In this document: positions 1 through 12,900 of the stretch, one piece after another
Layout: each line of letters begins with the position of its first letter
Position numbering within the stretch: position 1 is the first letter of the stretch
Assembly: GCA_017163975.1 (NCBI GenBank)
Contig: JAFFSR010000251.1
Location: 1,302,001-1,366,000 of the forward strand
Direction: 5' to 3'
Origin: Anastatus disparis
Taxonomy: Eukaryota; Arthropoda; Insecta; Hymenoptera; Eupelmidae
Length of the DNA: 64,000 nucleotides
Translations under genes and position numbers: made by a program
The notes under the pieces: generated by a model
Told to the model about the DNA's origin: nothing
What the model saw: only the letters and a program-made list of their open reading frames with translations
The model's database searches: none

Positions 1-85
1 GGAAAGATTGGTCGACGCCCTAGAATCTGCCGAAAAATCCGGCGAGCGAGCGTGGTTATTTCGCGCGCTGATTTGTGCTGCAGGT
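1..85 (+). other. possible end of an upstream coding exon (partial)
   Basis: The first 85 bases are clearly GC-richer than the following 2.7 kb and one forward frame, starting at base 2, is open with a protein-like composition (LVDALESAEKSGERAW around bases 11-58). A CAG/GTGG junction near base 83 could be a splice donor, but it is a weak one. This may be the tail of an exon lying mostly to the left of the window. There is no family match I can name, and the segment is too short to exclude chance. Confidence 0.22.
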
Positions 86-2877
86 GGACGAAAAAAAACA
101 GCGCATATACACAGAAACTTCTCTAAGAGATATATAATACTCGTAACGAGAGTGAAAAAGATAGACATATGCACAGGTGAACCCGGAGGTAGTGGCAAAG
201 TGTACATGTATATATATATACGTATATAAGAACTGGTTTAAAGGAACGCGCTCTCGCTCGGTGTATTGGGGTTCTCTCCGTCGTGTATATACATACAAAA
301 GTCGTTGTAGTAGAGGGGAATATACTCTGTTCTCGAAAAAGAGTGAGGGATTCTTCCACTTTAGACTCCCCTTCCTCTTACCTCCTCCAACGTTTCGTTA
401 CACTGTGTCCTCTACGTATATGCTCTCTCTCTCCCTCGCTTCTTTTTGATCGCTCTTATCTTTTACTACTTCTCTCTCTCTCTCTCTCTTTCTGCAAGCA
501 TTATGCGTTTTTTCCACTTGGGGATGGCAATAAGAGGTTTTTTTTTTTTCAATTCACTTTTTTTTTTTTTTGTAAAAAGTTCAAGGGAAAAGAAATTGTT
601 GACTTCGCAAGGACTTACTTTTACGAAAGGATAATTAATTCTGAAGTACGTGAAATTTCCTTATATTGTTGAAATATTTAGTGATTTTTAAAATGAGAAC
701 CTTGAATGCCAAAAGTATAATTTATGTATCTATATTATTTCTACTTTCGAATATATTTTTAACTTACTTTTTTTAATAATAATCTTTGAATTTGTTAAAA
801 CTTATTAATAATTGAATATTTGACGTTTGACCATGCTTGATTTCAAGGCCGCTTGGGTGCAAATGTTTAATACAAATTTATTGATTTTGTTAAATCAACA
901 ATTTTAAAAAATAAGTAAGTTATTGAAATTATAAAAAGCTATCACTATATTATGTATATATTACTTAATTAAACTATATTTGAACAATTAAAATAATAAT
1001 CTCCTTAATATAACAAGTTTAAAAATAAAAATTTCACTATAATATAAAAAATAAGATGTTATTCAGTAATAATTATTATTAACTTTAAATTAAAACTCTC
1101 TACATCTTGGAAGCTGGGTCGAATTTAGGACTTTAGTTTAAAATTAAAAAATTTGCTAATTTATTAATTTAACATATTATTTAATAATTATTATTGTTAA
1201 ATAATACTAAAAAACATTATTCTGATACGAGTCACTTTGATATGATCCATCAAAAAAATTTCTGTAATTCAGATCTGTCATTTTCACTCAAAAAAAGTTA
1301 ATAAATTATCTTTACCCTCTCCAAACTTCAAATAGACAATCTCAAGATAAATAAGTTCGAAAGAACTCAAAGTAGTTCGTTATCAAAATAATGTATTTTT
1401 CTTTCAACATTGTCGCTGCATCGAGACGAAATAATTCTTCTGTCAATACTATTTCAAGATGAATTTGTAACTTGTTCCAATGGCAAATAAATCTAAGAAA
1501 AAAGTGAGATTGTAAGTTTTCGTGGCATTAATTTTATTTAAACGAGCGTTTTATTAACGCCGAACTGGTAATCGCTGCGATGAATTTAAAAAAAAAATCT
1601 TCGAGTTAATTGATACAAAAGTAATATAGTTATGACTAAATCTAAATATAAATCATTATATTATCATATTTGACTTAAAGAAAACAACAGTGTTGTGTAG
1701 TTTCTCGAAAGTATTGCTTAATATACGATCGATTTTAAATTTAATTTCATCACTATACACTGCACGAAGTTTGTTATAAAAACTTCAGGCCTCGTATACA
1801 CGTGTTATTTTTCCATGTATTTATTATTTAAATAAAAAAATTGATTTTAATTTTTAATTCATCGAAAACATTAAATTTAATAGAAACAATTTCGTGAAAT
1901 TAAAAACAAAATAAATCATGTGAATTTTTATTTTGCAATAAAAACATTGCGGCAATAATTAATTTTAATAAATTTTTCAAAATCTTTTTTTACGCGCTTT
2001 GTGCATTAATAATTTTCTAACGTTAATAAATGAGTACAATCAATTTGCTCGCTCATTTCTTCGTTAAAATTTTAGAAAGCTACCTTCGAAAACTGCAACC
2101 AAATCAACCGCAATATTTACATATAGTTAGTCTAGAAAACTTGCGCTCAGGAATTCAATATAAAAAGAAAAGAAAAAAAAAATGAGCGAAAGAAAAAAAA
2201 AAGAGCAAAAATCACTACACATCTATTCGTCCGCCAAACTTTCACTTTCACTTGAAAAAGAAAAAAAAAATTCAGCAATCTCTCAAATCCAATTCCTTTA
2301 TATCAAACGCATCTCTAATTGAACAGAGAGAAAAAAAAACTAAAATTTAGACGTTCTAATTGTATATAAAAAGCAAAAAAAAGCTAAAGTAAAAAAAATA
2401 AATCCTCTCTTCGATGATGTTTAAAGAGTACAGATACAGTAGTAAATAAAAGAAAATAGAAGAAAAGAAAAACTAGTATAAGTAGAAAAAAAAAGAAGAA
2501 ATTAACGAATGTAAGTGGAGACGAGGCTGTAAAACGGCCTCTTATGTGTCGTCCGGTGGGGCAGAAAGTCACCGTACTATAGAAAGAGATGAGAATAATC
2601 GAACTTTTCGTTTGATAAAAGTGGGGGATATATTAGCAAGAACAGCATATCTCTAGCTCTCAACAACTTACACACACCGTGTGCATATATACATGTATAT
2701 ATACGTACTAACGTTCCTTAAAGAACTCAAACGAGCAAGAAAGAAAGAGAGAAAGAGAAGAAAAAAAAAAAGAGAGAGAGAGAGAAAGAAGTTAAAAGTG
2801 GGGGCGTCGGTAGAAAGAGAGGAGGAGAGAGAAGGCTTAGGGGAATAACCGCAACAAGTAGTCGTTTACAGTTATAG
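86..2877. other. AT-rich intergenic stretch
   Basis: No credible gene is visible. It holds a TA/CT-rich start with a (CT)n run near 472-489, long A/T homopolymers and, from about 2150, an A/G-rich stretch on the plus strand that leads into the promoter candidate at 2878. The short ORFs here are made of low-complexity repeats. Confidence 0.6.
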
Positions 2878-2911
2878 TCAGTCCGTATCGGGCGCTCGGT
2901 CAGCTGAGACA
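2878..2911 (+). promoter_or_regulatory. candidate Inr + DPE core promoter (probably dimm)
   Basis: TCAGTC at 2878-2883 matches the arthropod initiator. Taking the A at 2880 as +1, AGACA falls at 2907-2911, exactly +28 to +32, and matches the downstream promoter element consensus RGWYV. No TATA box sits at -30. The local sequence is GC-richer than its surroundings. This fits a TATA-less start site; that it serves dimm, whose first coding exon lies about 18 kb downstream, is inferred from strand, position and the lack of another + strand gene between them. Confidence 0.4.
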
Positions 2912-3362
2912 CGCACACGCTACACGCGTATCTCTAGCGCGCTCTGCTTCAACTTTTTTTCCTTTTAAACGCAAGAAAAAAAAAATAAAAAGAAAACATT
3001 ATACATTTTATCTATTTCACATTTAATCAAGTTTTATCGATACACATCTTTCTCTCTCGCAAGTTAGTGTAACGAAAATTTATTGGGAAACAAGAGAGAG
3101 AGAGAGAAAAATTTTTAAACAGTGCCGTCGCGTGTGACTACAAGAAGAAGAAAAAAGAGTGCGACGAAGAAATTTTATTATTCCTCTAATATTTGCAACA
3201 AGTTGTACGAAAATTTTTCCCTTGGCAGTATAAAAAATCAAGAAAATAATAAGAAAAAGAGAGAGAGAGACATTCTTTTTGGTGCTCGGTGTGTGGCAGC
3301 TCAGTATATATATATATTTTTTTTTTGGACGACGACTACGACGACGCTGCGTTATTTTAACG
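2880..3362 (+). other. dimm: candidate non-coding first exon of dimm
   Basis: From the predicted start at 2880 the sequence runs purine-rich with GA repeats to a good donor, CG/GTATGT, at 3362/3363. Small ORFs inside it are low complexity. The next + strand exon candidate is 14394-14867, which would make intron 1 about 11 kb. The pairing is inference. Confidence 0.3.
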
Positions 3363-5921
3363 GTATGTGTCTAACACAACAACACGATTTAATATGGCCA
3401 TGTCCAACGTATATATAAGCGTGACATTACGTTATTTTCGTATGTAAGAAAAAGAGAAAAAAAGGTAGAGAATATACGAAAAAAAAAAAAATGATAAAAG
3501 TTAGCACTCAAACGCGACTCTTTATGCAAATTTTGTGTAGGGGGAACATCATTAAAGTGTACAATGACTCGTTTTTTTTCTCTCTTTTTAAAAATCTAAT
3601 AAAACGCATTCAGGGAAAAAAAAATTTTCGTTATCGCTTAAAAAGCATTAAGTGTTTATAAAGAATAAAATTTCTGGACATTTAGATTAAAGAAAAAGAA
3701 AGAGAAAAAGAATTAGCGAAAGAGCGTGGGGAGTGAAGGCAGAAGGTTACATAAAAAAAAATTTCTAAGCGATAAGATTTTTAAAACGGCGCGTATTACA
3801 AAAAAAAAATAATCATTAAGTATGAAACACTGTAATCTCTCTTATTGACAGCGGGAGAAAACAGAAGCAATTGACGACGTGTAGAATATCGCTATGTACA
3901 AGTATTAACATTAAATTTACTGCTATTAATGTGAGTTGTTTTTTTGTTTAATTCAAAAATTTGATGTCATTGTAAAGTAAAAAAATTTAATTTGTAAATA
4001 AATAGAAGAATTTTTATTGAATAACGTAATTATTTGCTGAATTTAATACCTCGTATACAGCCAGGCAAATATTAAGATAAATTTAAAATTAAATAAAAAC
4101 ATTGAAATTTTTTAATAAGGTTAAAATAATTTTTTGTGAGCTCTTATGAATATTATTTTTGACTAACGGCTTCTGTTATCGCGTTTTAAAATTTTACATA
4201 TGTACACAAAGTATATATAACACAAGATATCGAAATGTAATTTCCATTTGAGAATTATATAAGTGACAAGCGCATAAAATTTTAAAGCCTATAATCCAAT
4301 ATCTCTTTTTACCTGTAAATAAAAAAAAAAAGAATTTTTTTTTAAGAATCGAGAACTTTCCCTGCACATTTTAATTAAACATTCTAAATCATTTAACCGC
4401 TGTTGTTTCTCTCTTTTTTATTAATAAAACTTTGAAAATAATAAAGATTTAGCGATTAAAATAAAGTTATAATTGTGAAATTTAACAATGTTGTATGAAC
4501 AATTAACAATAAAGTTTAAATTCCTTTCTATTCTTTAACAACCAGCACTAAAAAGCTTTTCCATTGAAAATTCTCGAAACGTATACGAGTAATACATTAT
4601 TTTTCTAAAAATAAAAATAAAAAAATAAAAGAACTTTTTAAACGAGTGTAACATCGATAGTACATTCCTCTAAGCCAATACTTTGTACTTAACATTCGAA
4701 ATCACTCGCGTGAAATTCTTTCGTGCACTCCAACTCTTTTCTTTTTTTTTTATTCACCTTTTTCTTCGCTTAAATGTATAGATATATATACGCGTTTAAT
4801 TTTAACGTTCGAATAAACGAAAATTTCAATGTTTCGCATAGAAATCGCGAAACCGCGTATATATATATATATATGTATATAAAAGTCTGTCCCGACTGTA
4901 TCGAGCGCAAAATTTCACTTCGTGCGTTACGAAAACTGTCAGGGCACTACTCCCAGCCTGTGTATCTATATATATATCACATGCATAACGCAAAACTTTC
5001 ATCGATATCGTTGAACTACCGGCTAGTATATAGACTGTCGCAAAAAATAATCCACCTACACTGGCGTTGGTATCTACTTTTTTCTTATTCCGTATACAAG
5101 ACTAAAATTTTTTCGTATCTCAAATGAACTCACGTTTAATTTTTCTCCTTGAATTTAATGGATTTTTTTTTTTTTTTTTTTTATTATTCTCCCATCAAAG
5201 TGAATTATCCTTTTTTTATTAAAGCAAAATCGAGTAGTTTGCATTTATAAAATAATCATGTTTTTTTAGTTTCAAAGTGGAAGTTATAAATTCACTCTAT
5301 CTTTGGTCTTGTATTAAGAATAAAATAAAACAGAAAAGTCACGGAAGTTGAAGAAAGAAAAACGGACGGCACCATAAATAAACATCATCCTTGCGAGATT
5401 TAAATAGCTGGAATTCACATGTGCAATAAAATATATTTAATGTCTTAAATTATGTTTCTTTTTTTTGACCTCAAACATTATTATTAAAAAAATTTTACAT
5501 TTTTATTTATTAGATTTTTTACCGATTCCTAAAAAAATATCTATAATCATAGCTTGAAATTTAAATGCTGAGTACTTTGTATTTCTATTTAAATATCGCG
5601 GAACTTTGAAAAATTAAAAAGCACAAAATTTAGTGGCAATACTTTTAAACACTTGTTGATATGCAAGCTTGATACGTGCGCCAAGTTGTGTTTGCTTAAG
5701 CTTTTTAACGTTGATTCGGCTAAAAACTTATCTACATTTTAGCTCTCTGCATTGCATATCTAAATATTTTTGACTGGCCTATCTCTATCTTTCTTTCTTG
5801 CCTTTATTTTTCGTCACCCCACTGTTCGTTACTCTTTTTCTTTTTTTATTTTAAACTCAACACTTAAATAGCACATATATTTGTACATACATTGATGCCT
5901 CGGACCGGTCTCCTTCATATG

Positions 5922-5954
<33 letters not shown>

Positions 5955-8900
5955 GCACACATGGCTTGTAAAGTTAAACGATTAAATGCCGGTATTGACA
6001 TTTATCGAAGTGTTTATGCAATCCTCAGTATATTAATGTCTGTTTTTATTTTATCAAATTTTATTTGAAGAAAGTTGAAGTTTTATTTATTTCAAGAGTA
6101 AAGATTCCGATAAAACGTTAATGCGGGAAAAAATAATCAAGTTTCGTTTTGCGAAGGAAATGCGGTCTTCTTCTTTTTTTCTCTTACTTCATTTTTCGAA
6201 TACGTTGAGTTTTTGGAATTTTTTTTTTAGCGAACCGCAATGTATAAAATGTTCAACTCACGAAATTTTGGGTACCGTTAAGATTCGAAATTGTGACGAT
6301 TCGAAGGCTTGGATAGCTGTTAATAGTTGGAATATTAAAGATTTCCTTAATTTTTATCCTTTGGCCTTGCGAAATTTCAAAGAAAGATTATTAAATTTAT
6401 TAGTAAAAATAAAGCTACCAATGGTAACATTGAGAATGAAATGTGCGGTAGGGAAATAAGCTGCTTTATTAAGATAACGTTTATAATTATAAATAAATAT
6501 TTGACCATTCGTTTGTTTAATTTCATTGATAAATAAGAAATTCTTTGCCCAATTCAATATTGAATTTTTTGTAATTCAACAATTGAAATTAAAAATATTA
6601 AAAAGAAGATAAATAAAGTACTGCATCTTATTTGAATATAATTTCATTAAAAATTTGCAGTAATAAAATTCAATGCTGCAATGATATTGACAAACAAAAA
6701 CATTGAATTTAAACAAAAAAAAAAGTTCGCCATTTATTTAATATCGTTACAATGAAAGCCAATATAATGACGTCAAAGACATAAACATAAACATAATAGC
6801 GAGCATAAGTTCGCGAAAAAAGTAGGCCCACTCCGCATTCAATATAATATGTATTCTTCTGAAAAAAAAGTTAAGTTAAATCCCAGTACGTACCATAAAC
6901 CAACGACTACTTTGCCTGGCAAAGATATTAGTGCAAATAAAAAAAGTTAAATTTTCGTTCGTAAAACTCAACATTTGAAAATGATTATTATTGCTTCGTG
7001 AAAAAAAAATGCTTGTGCGAGCATTAGTCAACGAAAGACTACGAAAAAAAAAAATAATAAAAGAGAGCAAAAAAAAAAAAAAAAAGTAAAGAAAGAAATA
7101 TACAGAGGGTATATAATGAGCGAAAATAATCGCGCGACCGGTAGAAAAAAAAAAGCGTACTCTCAGGTTAAATTATCGAATTCCTTAGCATCTCGTAATG
7201 CCGGTTTGTGCAACCTTCCTCCTTCTCCTTCGATATCTTTCTTTCTTTCTCTCTCTGCTTCTCTTTCGTTCCTCGAGACGGAGAATACAAGCAGAGGAAA
7301 ACCCGAAATTACAGAGTTGTCCTGCGAGGCCAGTACCAAAAAGCTGCAGACCTTCGATATGCTTATAATGTTTTTTTTTTTATTTTTTTTATGTAACATT
7401 TATATAGAGGACTAAATAAGGGAAGAATATTACTAATTTTAGGTTTATTTGTTTAATAAAACTAACATCCAGTTTATACACTTGATTTTACTTTTTTATT
7501 TTTAATTTGAAATTAAAAATATTTTAACGAGAATAAAATTTATCGCAATATCGAACGAACCAAAGTAAATTATTAAAAACTAATAAAAAAGACATTACTC
7601 TTATATAATCTTTCGAAAAAAAAAATCAAAAAACATAAATGCAACTGCTTTTTCTTAATTTTATTTAAATATCAGTACACTTTTTCGAGGATGTCTGAAA
7701 TTCCAATTGATAATTATTACGAGAGAAAGAGAGAGAGAGAGAGTAAGTTTTATTATTATCATCAAAGCTAAAAATACACGAAGCAAGTATAGTCGCTTCG
7801 GACTGTAAATTAAATATGTAATGGGATACAAAAGCAGAAATAAAAGAAAAAGAAGAAAAAGTTAAACTTTACAAAAAATTCTGTTGCTAAAAATAACTCG
7901 ACTTCATATAACGCTCGGGAAGTTTTTAATATTGACCCCTCTTCTGGTTAATAATTTCTGCAATTCACGTTTACATAATTCAGCGCGATTTTCATCTACG
8001 TCTGTACACCTTTTATCTAATGTTATTATATTTACTTTATTTTTTTATCATTCGCTTACAATAATTCGCTGTTTTGCGAAATTTTAAAAGTTGCGATTAA
8101 TAAAAAAAAATTCTAAATTACAAATATAGGTACAGGTTTGTTGATAAAAGCGAAAAAATAAACATTATATGGGCAATAATTATTTTATAATAAATCATTG
8201 ACTTTCACTTTGGTTAACAATGTAGAAATTTTAGATAACTACGGGTGAAAATTAATTAACTTCCTAATGGTAGTTTAATGAAGTTCGTACTTGCAACGAA
8301 TTAAAGATCAGCCGAAGATTAAAATCTTAAGTATAGGTTTTTAAAAAAAATTCATTTTTTCCTTTCTTTACATTATAATGTTAATTAATTATGGCTCAAC
8401 GAATTCGTGCATTGTACTAGATTTGCTGAAAAATTAATATGTTGGATGTATATGTTAATTATTTAGAATTTTATCAAATTTTATGGAACAAAATTAATTA
8501 ATTACATTTCTGATTTTGTAAGAATTTAACTTTTATAATAATATCAAATACATTTCTCTTAAAAAATTAAAATAAGACCTGTTTAACTAATACATAGTGC
8601 AGAAAACTATGGGTTTTCAAAGTATGTATTTTGATTAAGAAAATGTTTTTGATTAAAAAATTTAACAAAGTTGTAAGTGATTTGAATTTGCTCTTTTTTG
8701 TTGAAAACATGCGGGATGCGATTTCACCTTTTTTTTTTGAAAAAAAAACATGCGGGCTACATGGGATATCACTGCAAAATTAATTTTGCAACTAGATTAC
8801 AAAATTAATGAAATTAAGCTTTTATTCTCAAGTTTTTGTAAATAAAAATTTCAAAAATCTATTAAATAAACGTGATTTTTAGATTCTATTAAACATTTAA

Positions 8901-9320
8901 TTTAATTCGAGTGAGTCATTTTGTTCGAATAGATCACGATAGACCAAACGGTGACAAATACATTCCGTTTTTTAAAATTTATATTTTGAATTCCGAATCG
9001 ACATACATGAATAATTATAAAATTCTGTAGATTATCTAAATTCAATAAAATTTAATGTAACATCAAAAATTATCTAAAATTATTCAATACAATACGCGCA
9101 CATTTTGATAAACCGATTTATCATTTTTAATCAGTCGACTCGATGCGAAATCAAATTTAGTATTAACATTACTGATTTTTTTCCTATTCTCGAACGAGCA
9201 TAAATTGTTTTTTTAAGGAAAAGATATATTATTTTTATCAAATTTCTAATAATAAACCTGATTTTACGTAAATCTAAAACTGGTTACATATATTACAAAA
9301 ATAGACTTATCAGAAAATAA
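3363..9320. other. AT-rich DNA, probably inside the first dimm intron
   Basis: I see no convincing gene. It contains poly-A/poly-T tracts, TA microsatellites near 4858-4874 and 5921-5945, a GA run near 7726-7742 and a 99-codon plus-strand ORF at 7116-7415. That ORF starts with ATG but is largely basic and serine/phenylalanine-rich low-complexity sequence; its GC-richer part (about 7260-7350) is mildly protein-like. I give it no function. Confidence 0.5.
7116..7415 (+). other. low-confidence 99-codon ORF
   Basis: An ATG-initiated ORF of 99 codons. The N-terminal 25 residues are basic and polar, the middle is built from TTC/TCT repeats (Phe, Ser, Leu), and residues about 50-80 are more mixed and charged before a Phe-rich end encoded by poly-T. 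No domain is recognisable and no splice context is clear. Most likely chance in a repeat-rich leader-like region, but its middle GC-rich part is unusual for this neighbourhood. Confidence 0.15.
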
Positions 9321-9379
9321 TTGTATATAAATATAGAATATATATTCTTTTTTATAAGCCATTTTCTATTGAACAACAC

Positions 9380-9535
9380 AGTGACGCATATAAAACGACG
9401 GGTACGAGGAGAACGGCGGACAAGGTGCGCGAGAGCAGACGAGGGCGCGCGGCGCGCGGACCACTGCGCCACGACGCACAGCAGCCGACAGAATCCCGAC
9501 TCCCGACAGAAGACGTTAGCCGTATGAGAACATAA
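9380..9535. other. isolated GC-rich segment
   Basis: About 140 bases with strong GC enrichment (GCGCGCGGCGCGCGG core near 9445-9460) inside AT-rich DNA. It is open in one plus frame but the translation is only arginine/alanine-rich. It could be a first exon or promoter island for the exon-like ORF at 9765, or the end of an inserted element. I found no terminal repeats or target-site duplications around it. Confidence 0.3.
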
Positions 9536-9764
9536 AATGTTTTTTAAATTAATGAATATGTTTTATTAAAAAAAGTAAATAATTCATTATTTACTTATTT
9601 ATTTTACTTATTAATTGTTTGACTTTGAAAATTTGTTTAAACAAACTTCGTAGTTAGATTTTATATGAATTTGTAGAGATTGACTATCTAACGACATTCT
9701 TTGTTTCACTAACCGACGAGACCGCGCAACGGCCATGGGATATCCGATCTGTTAATACCCCTAG

Positions 9765-9971
9765 GAGATAGAGCTGCGATACTCCCAGGAGTATGACGAA
9801 GAAATCGCGGATATTAGCGAACGTATGCAAGCCTATACAAATTTAGCGTGGTCTATAGGTATTCCACCGAATACGGCCTACGACGACATAAATGTATATA
9901 AAAGAGTCAAGATAAAACCTGGAGTCGCTATGAGCATTAATAAAAGTTTATCAAGACCGGATACCAAGTAG
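9765..9971 (+). CDS. orphan exon-like ORF, 68 codons, unknown
   Basis: A splice-acceptor-like tract (ATACCCCTAG) ends at 9764. From there an open frame of 68 codons runs to TAG at 9969-9971. The translation has a normal globular composition, for example ISERMQAYTNLAWSIGIPP near residues 21-39 and a charged end, KSLSRPDTK. GC content and codon use resemble the real exons of this window rather than the flanks. There is no in-frame ATG near its start, so it would be a terminal exon or a fragment. I do not recognise the family. It could be the last exon of a small gene with an upstream exon near 9390-9530, or the remnant of a mobile or viral ORF. Confidence 0.35.
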   Translation, partial: EIELRYSQEYDEEIADISERMQAYTNLAWSIGIPPNTAYDDINVYKRVKIKPGVAMSINKSLSRPDTK

Positions 9972-12900
9972 ATTCTCCTTAAAGTTTAAACTGTAAACCT
10001 CGGAAAAGTCTTGCTGTATATGCGAAATGAAAAAAAAGAAAAGAAAAAAAAAAAGAATCGGAACGCATTGCCGGTTGCTGGTTGGTACGGTTGGTTGTTG
10101 GCCGCTAACGTTACGTCAGGTCGTTCGTTTCTTCTTTCTTTCTTTCTCTCTTCTGTCTGTCTTATTCTGCATCTCTTATAAAAGAACTTTTCTACATGTA
10201 TATATATAAGAAGCAAAGTCAGTCGGTGAATGTCGAGTTTCTTTCTCTCTCTCTCTGACTTGGTGTGTATAAAGTCGGTAGACACTTTACCGTCAACTTT
10301 TCTAAGAGTTTTAATACTCTTAAATATATATATATATATACACACTTGAAGAGATAGCGGACGAGGCTGCTTGGACTTGTACTCGATGTGTGTATACGGC
10401 GTCCTCCTAATAGGTCGCCTGTTTGTCTACAAGTTTTAAACGACGATAGCTATCGCTATATTCTTGCTTTGGGTTCTATGGTTTTATATACATACGCGAG
10501 CCATAGAATTCCGGACGTGCAAATATGTACACGATGTGCCTGTTTCGAACCTTCTTGTTTTACCATTTTTCTTCTTTCCTTTTTTTTATTCTCCATCTTT
10601 CTTTTTTTTCTGCGTCTTTTTTTTTGTTGTTGCTACTACTGTTGTTGTTGTTGTTGTTTTGCGTGTTTTTTTAAACTTTTCCTCAGATTTTCCGAGCAAA
10701 CTGACGTCGCGCCAAGGCTTGGAATCCGATGAGACCTTTTGATGCGATCGAGAGAATGTCGCTTTAATTATAGTTTATTCGTTACTTTGTCTGCAGCTTG
10801 TTAAACTTTGTGTTTTGCTGTTTACTAAAAGATAAATAAATGGAAAATTTTTTTTTCATTGGAAGTTATTAAAGCTTTATTTTTATTTAAAATAATCGTT
10901 ATTATTCGTTTATTTCTCACGGTGGCTTTACAAGTCTCTTATGGTAATAATAAAACTGATTTGTATCACTTAAAACTTTATTAGGTATACACTACTTCTC
11001 TTCAACTGTACATTGTATATGTGAAATTTTGAATTGCCTATTTTATACTTGTTAAGATGATCCTAAGTTTACGGAAGTATTTTTTCGCATGTAGAAAGCC
11101 ATAATACGTAAAGTTAGCGAAGTAAGAAATTTTAATGGAGTAACGATTTTTTAACATTAACATTGTAGAATGTATCGAAACATTTTTTTTATCCATAAGA
11201 ATGTCGATATGCACATATAACATTGCTTTACTTATATGCATGATTTTCATTTCGCCAATAATTTTCGTATTTCATTTGAAGCGTCAATTTCAATCCAAAT
11301 TTTGAATTGATGCTAAAATTATGAAACTATAAATACGTTACGCGTGCACAAAGTATTTTCGAACTAACAAGTAATGATAATTTTTTATCATTTTTGATGA
11401 ATATAACTATTTTCTAGTTAAAATATTTATCAGATATGTAGATTTATGAGGCTGAATTATAAGGGAAAATTTAAAAATACACGCGCAAGTGTGTGCGTAT
11501 GAAATGAGAATAAAAGTCTTGATAGATTAAACGTAATCAAGAAAAGGTATCTGAGAATAATAAAAGTTAATTTATGCATAAAACTATTTAAAATAGAATT
11601 ATTTAAATGAGATACTTATAAAAACGGTTTAAAATTTTTTCAAAACTCCGTATCCTTAATTTTACCATTTTTTAGACAATTTTTTCATCATTGCTCGTTT
11701 TGTTTATCATTCGAATAAAGACTTTAAAATTCCTATTTATTATTAAAGAAAAAAAAATAATAAATGTCCAGCATTTTAAAAAAACCAGTTCTTCTTTACC
11801 TAATTTCGTGCATAACAGTTATTACATATTTTTGAATCTACACCTCTGGTCGAAAATATTTCCAGTTCATTACATAGTGAATATATATTGAAGTCATAAG
11901 AAATTACCATTTCTCGCTTGGTTTCTTTTAATGGGAATATAAAAAAAAAAATTTTTTTTTTTTCTTCACGAAACAACTTCTAAGATGTGGCAATTCTAAT
12001 TTTGCTAATATTGTTATGCGATACATTTTTTCTTTTTCAATTTTCCATTTTTTTTTTCCTTTTTAAGGAGCAATTCAAATGTAAAACATTTATAAGTAGT
12101 TTTGCTTTGAAATAATTTTTTTCTCTACCTCCACCTCTCGATATATTTAATGCAAATTGTTATATACACGCTTTATGAAAAAAAAGATATGCTTTTAATT
12201 GCCGATACTTTGAAAGCGTATAATTTTGATTATTGATAATTATCGAAAGTGGTTTTTGCTCTACAATTTTCAAAAGTTTTATTTAAAAACTTTATTCCCA
12301 TGACAAGATAATTATTACGCCTCATTACGTGCATTATAATTTCGAATATTTCAATTTTTAATCAAACTTTAAATATGTTACATCTAACTGAAACGGATAA
12401 AAAAAGGAAAAAAAAATAATACATATTTCCTATGTAATATTTAGAATAGGTGACAAATATCAATAATTAAATTGTTAGTTAATATCCGAACAGCTATTGA
12501 AAGCTATCATTATTGGTACACTATATAATATTCATTAAATTTATACCTGGATGACGTAACATAAACGGAATTTAAAAAAAAAAAAAGAGTCGAAAGTTTC
12601 CTCCAAGAGAAGAAAGTAAAGTAATGTTTAATACATAAAATACAAAGTCTAAAGTAGAATAGAATTAAAATCCACGTATAATAGAGTTCTCATCGTGATG
12701 ATATTAACAGGATCTTCCTATAGAAGCGTAAATTATTAAAAAAGTATATATAAAGAGGATCTTATATATATACATTTAGTTCTTTTGTACTTGTGTATAT
12801 AGAAGTCTGGTTGGGTTTATAGTGTCTTGCTGGCGGAGGCTCTCTCTCTCTCTCTCTCTCTTTCTTTCTTGCGCGAAAAAGAAAAGAGAGTGATTCAAGA

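Noticed and set aside
8702..8770. Direct repeat of AACATGCGGG
   Set aside because: Two short copies only, in A/T-rich DNA; no element boundaries seen.
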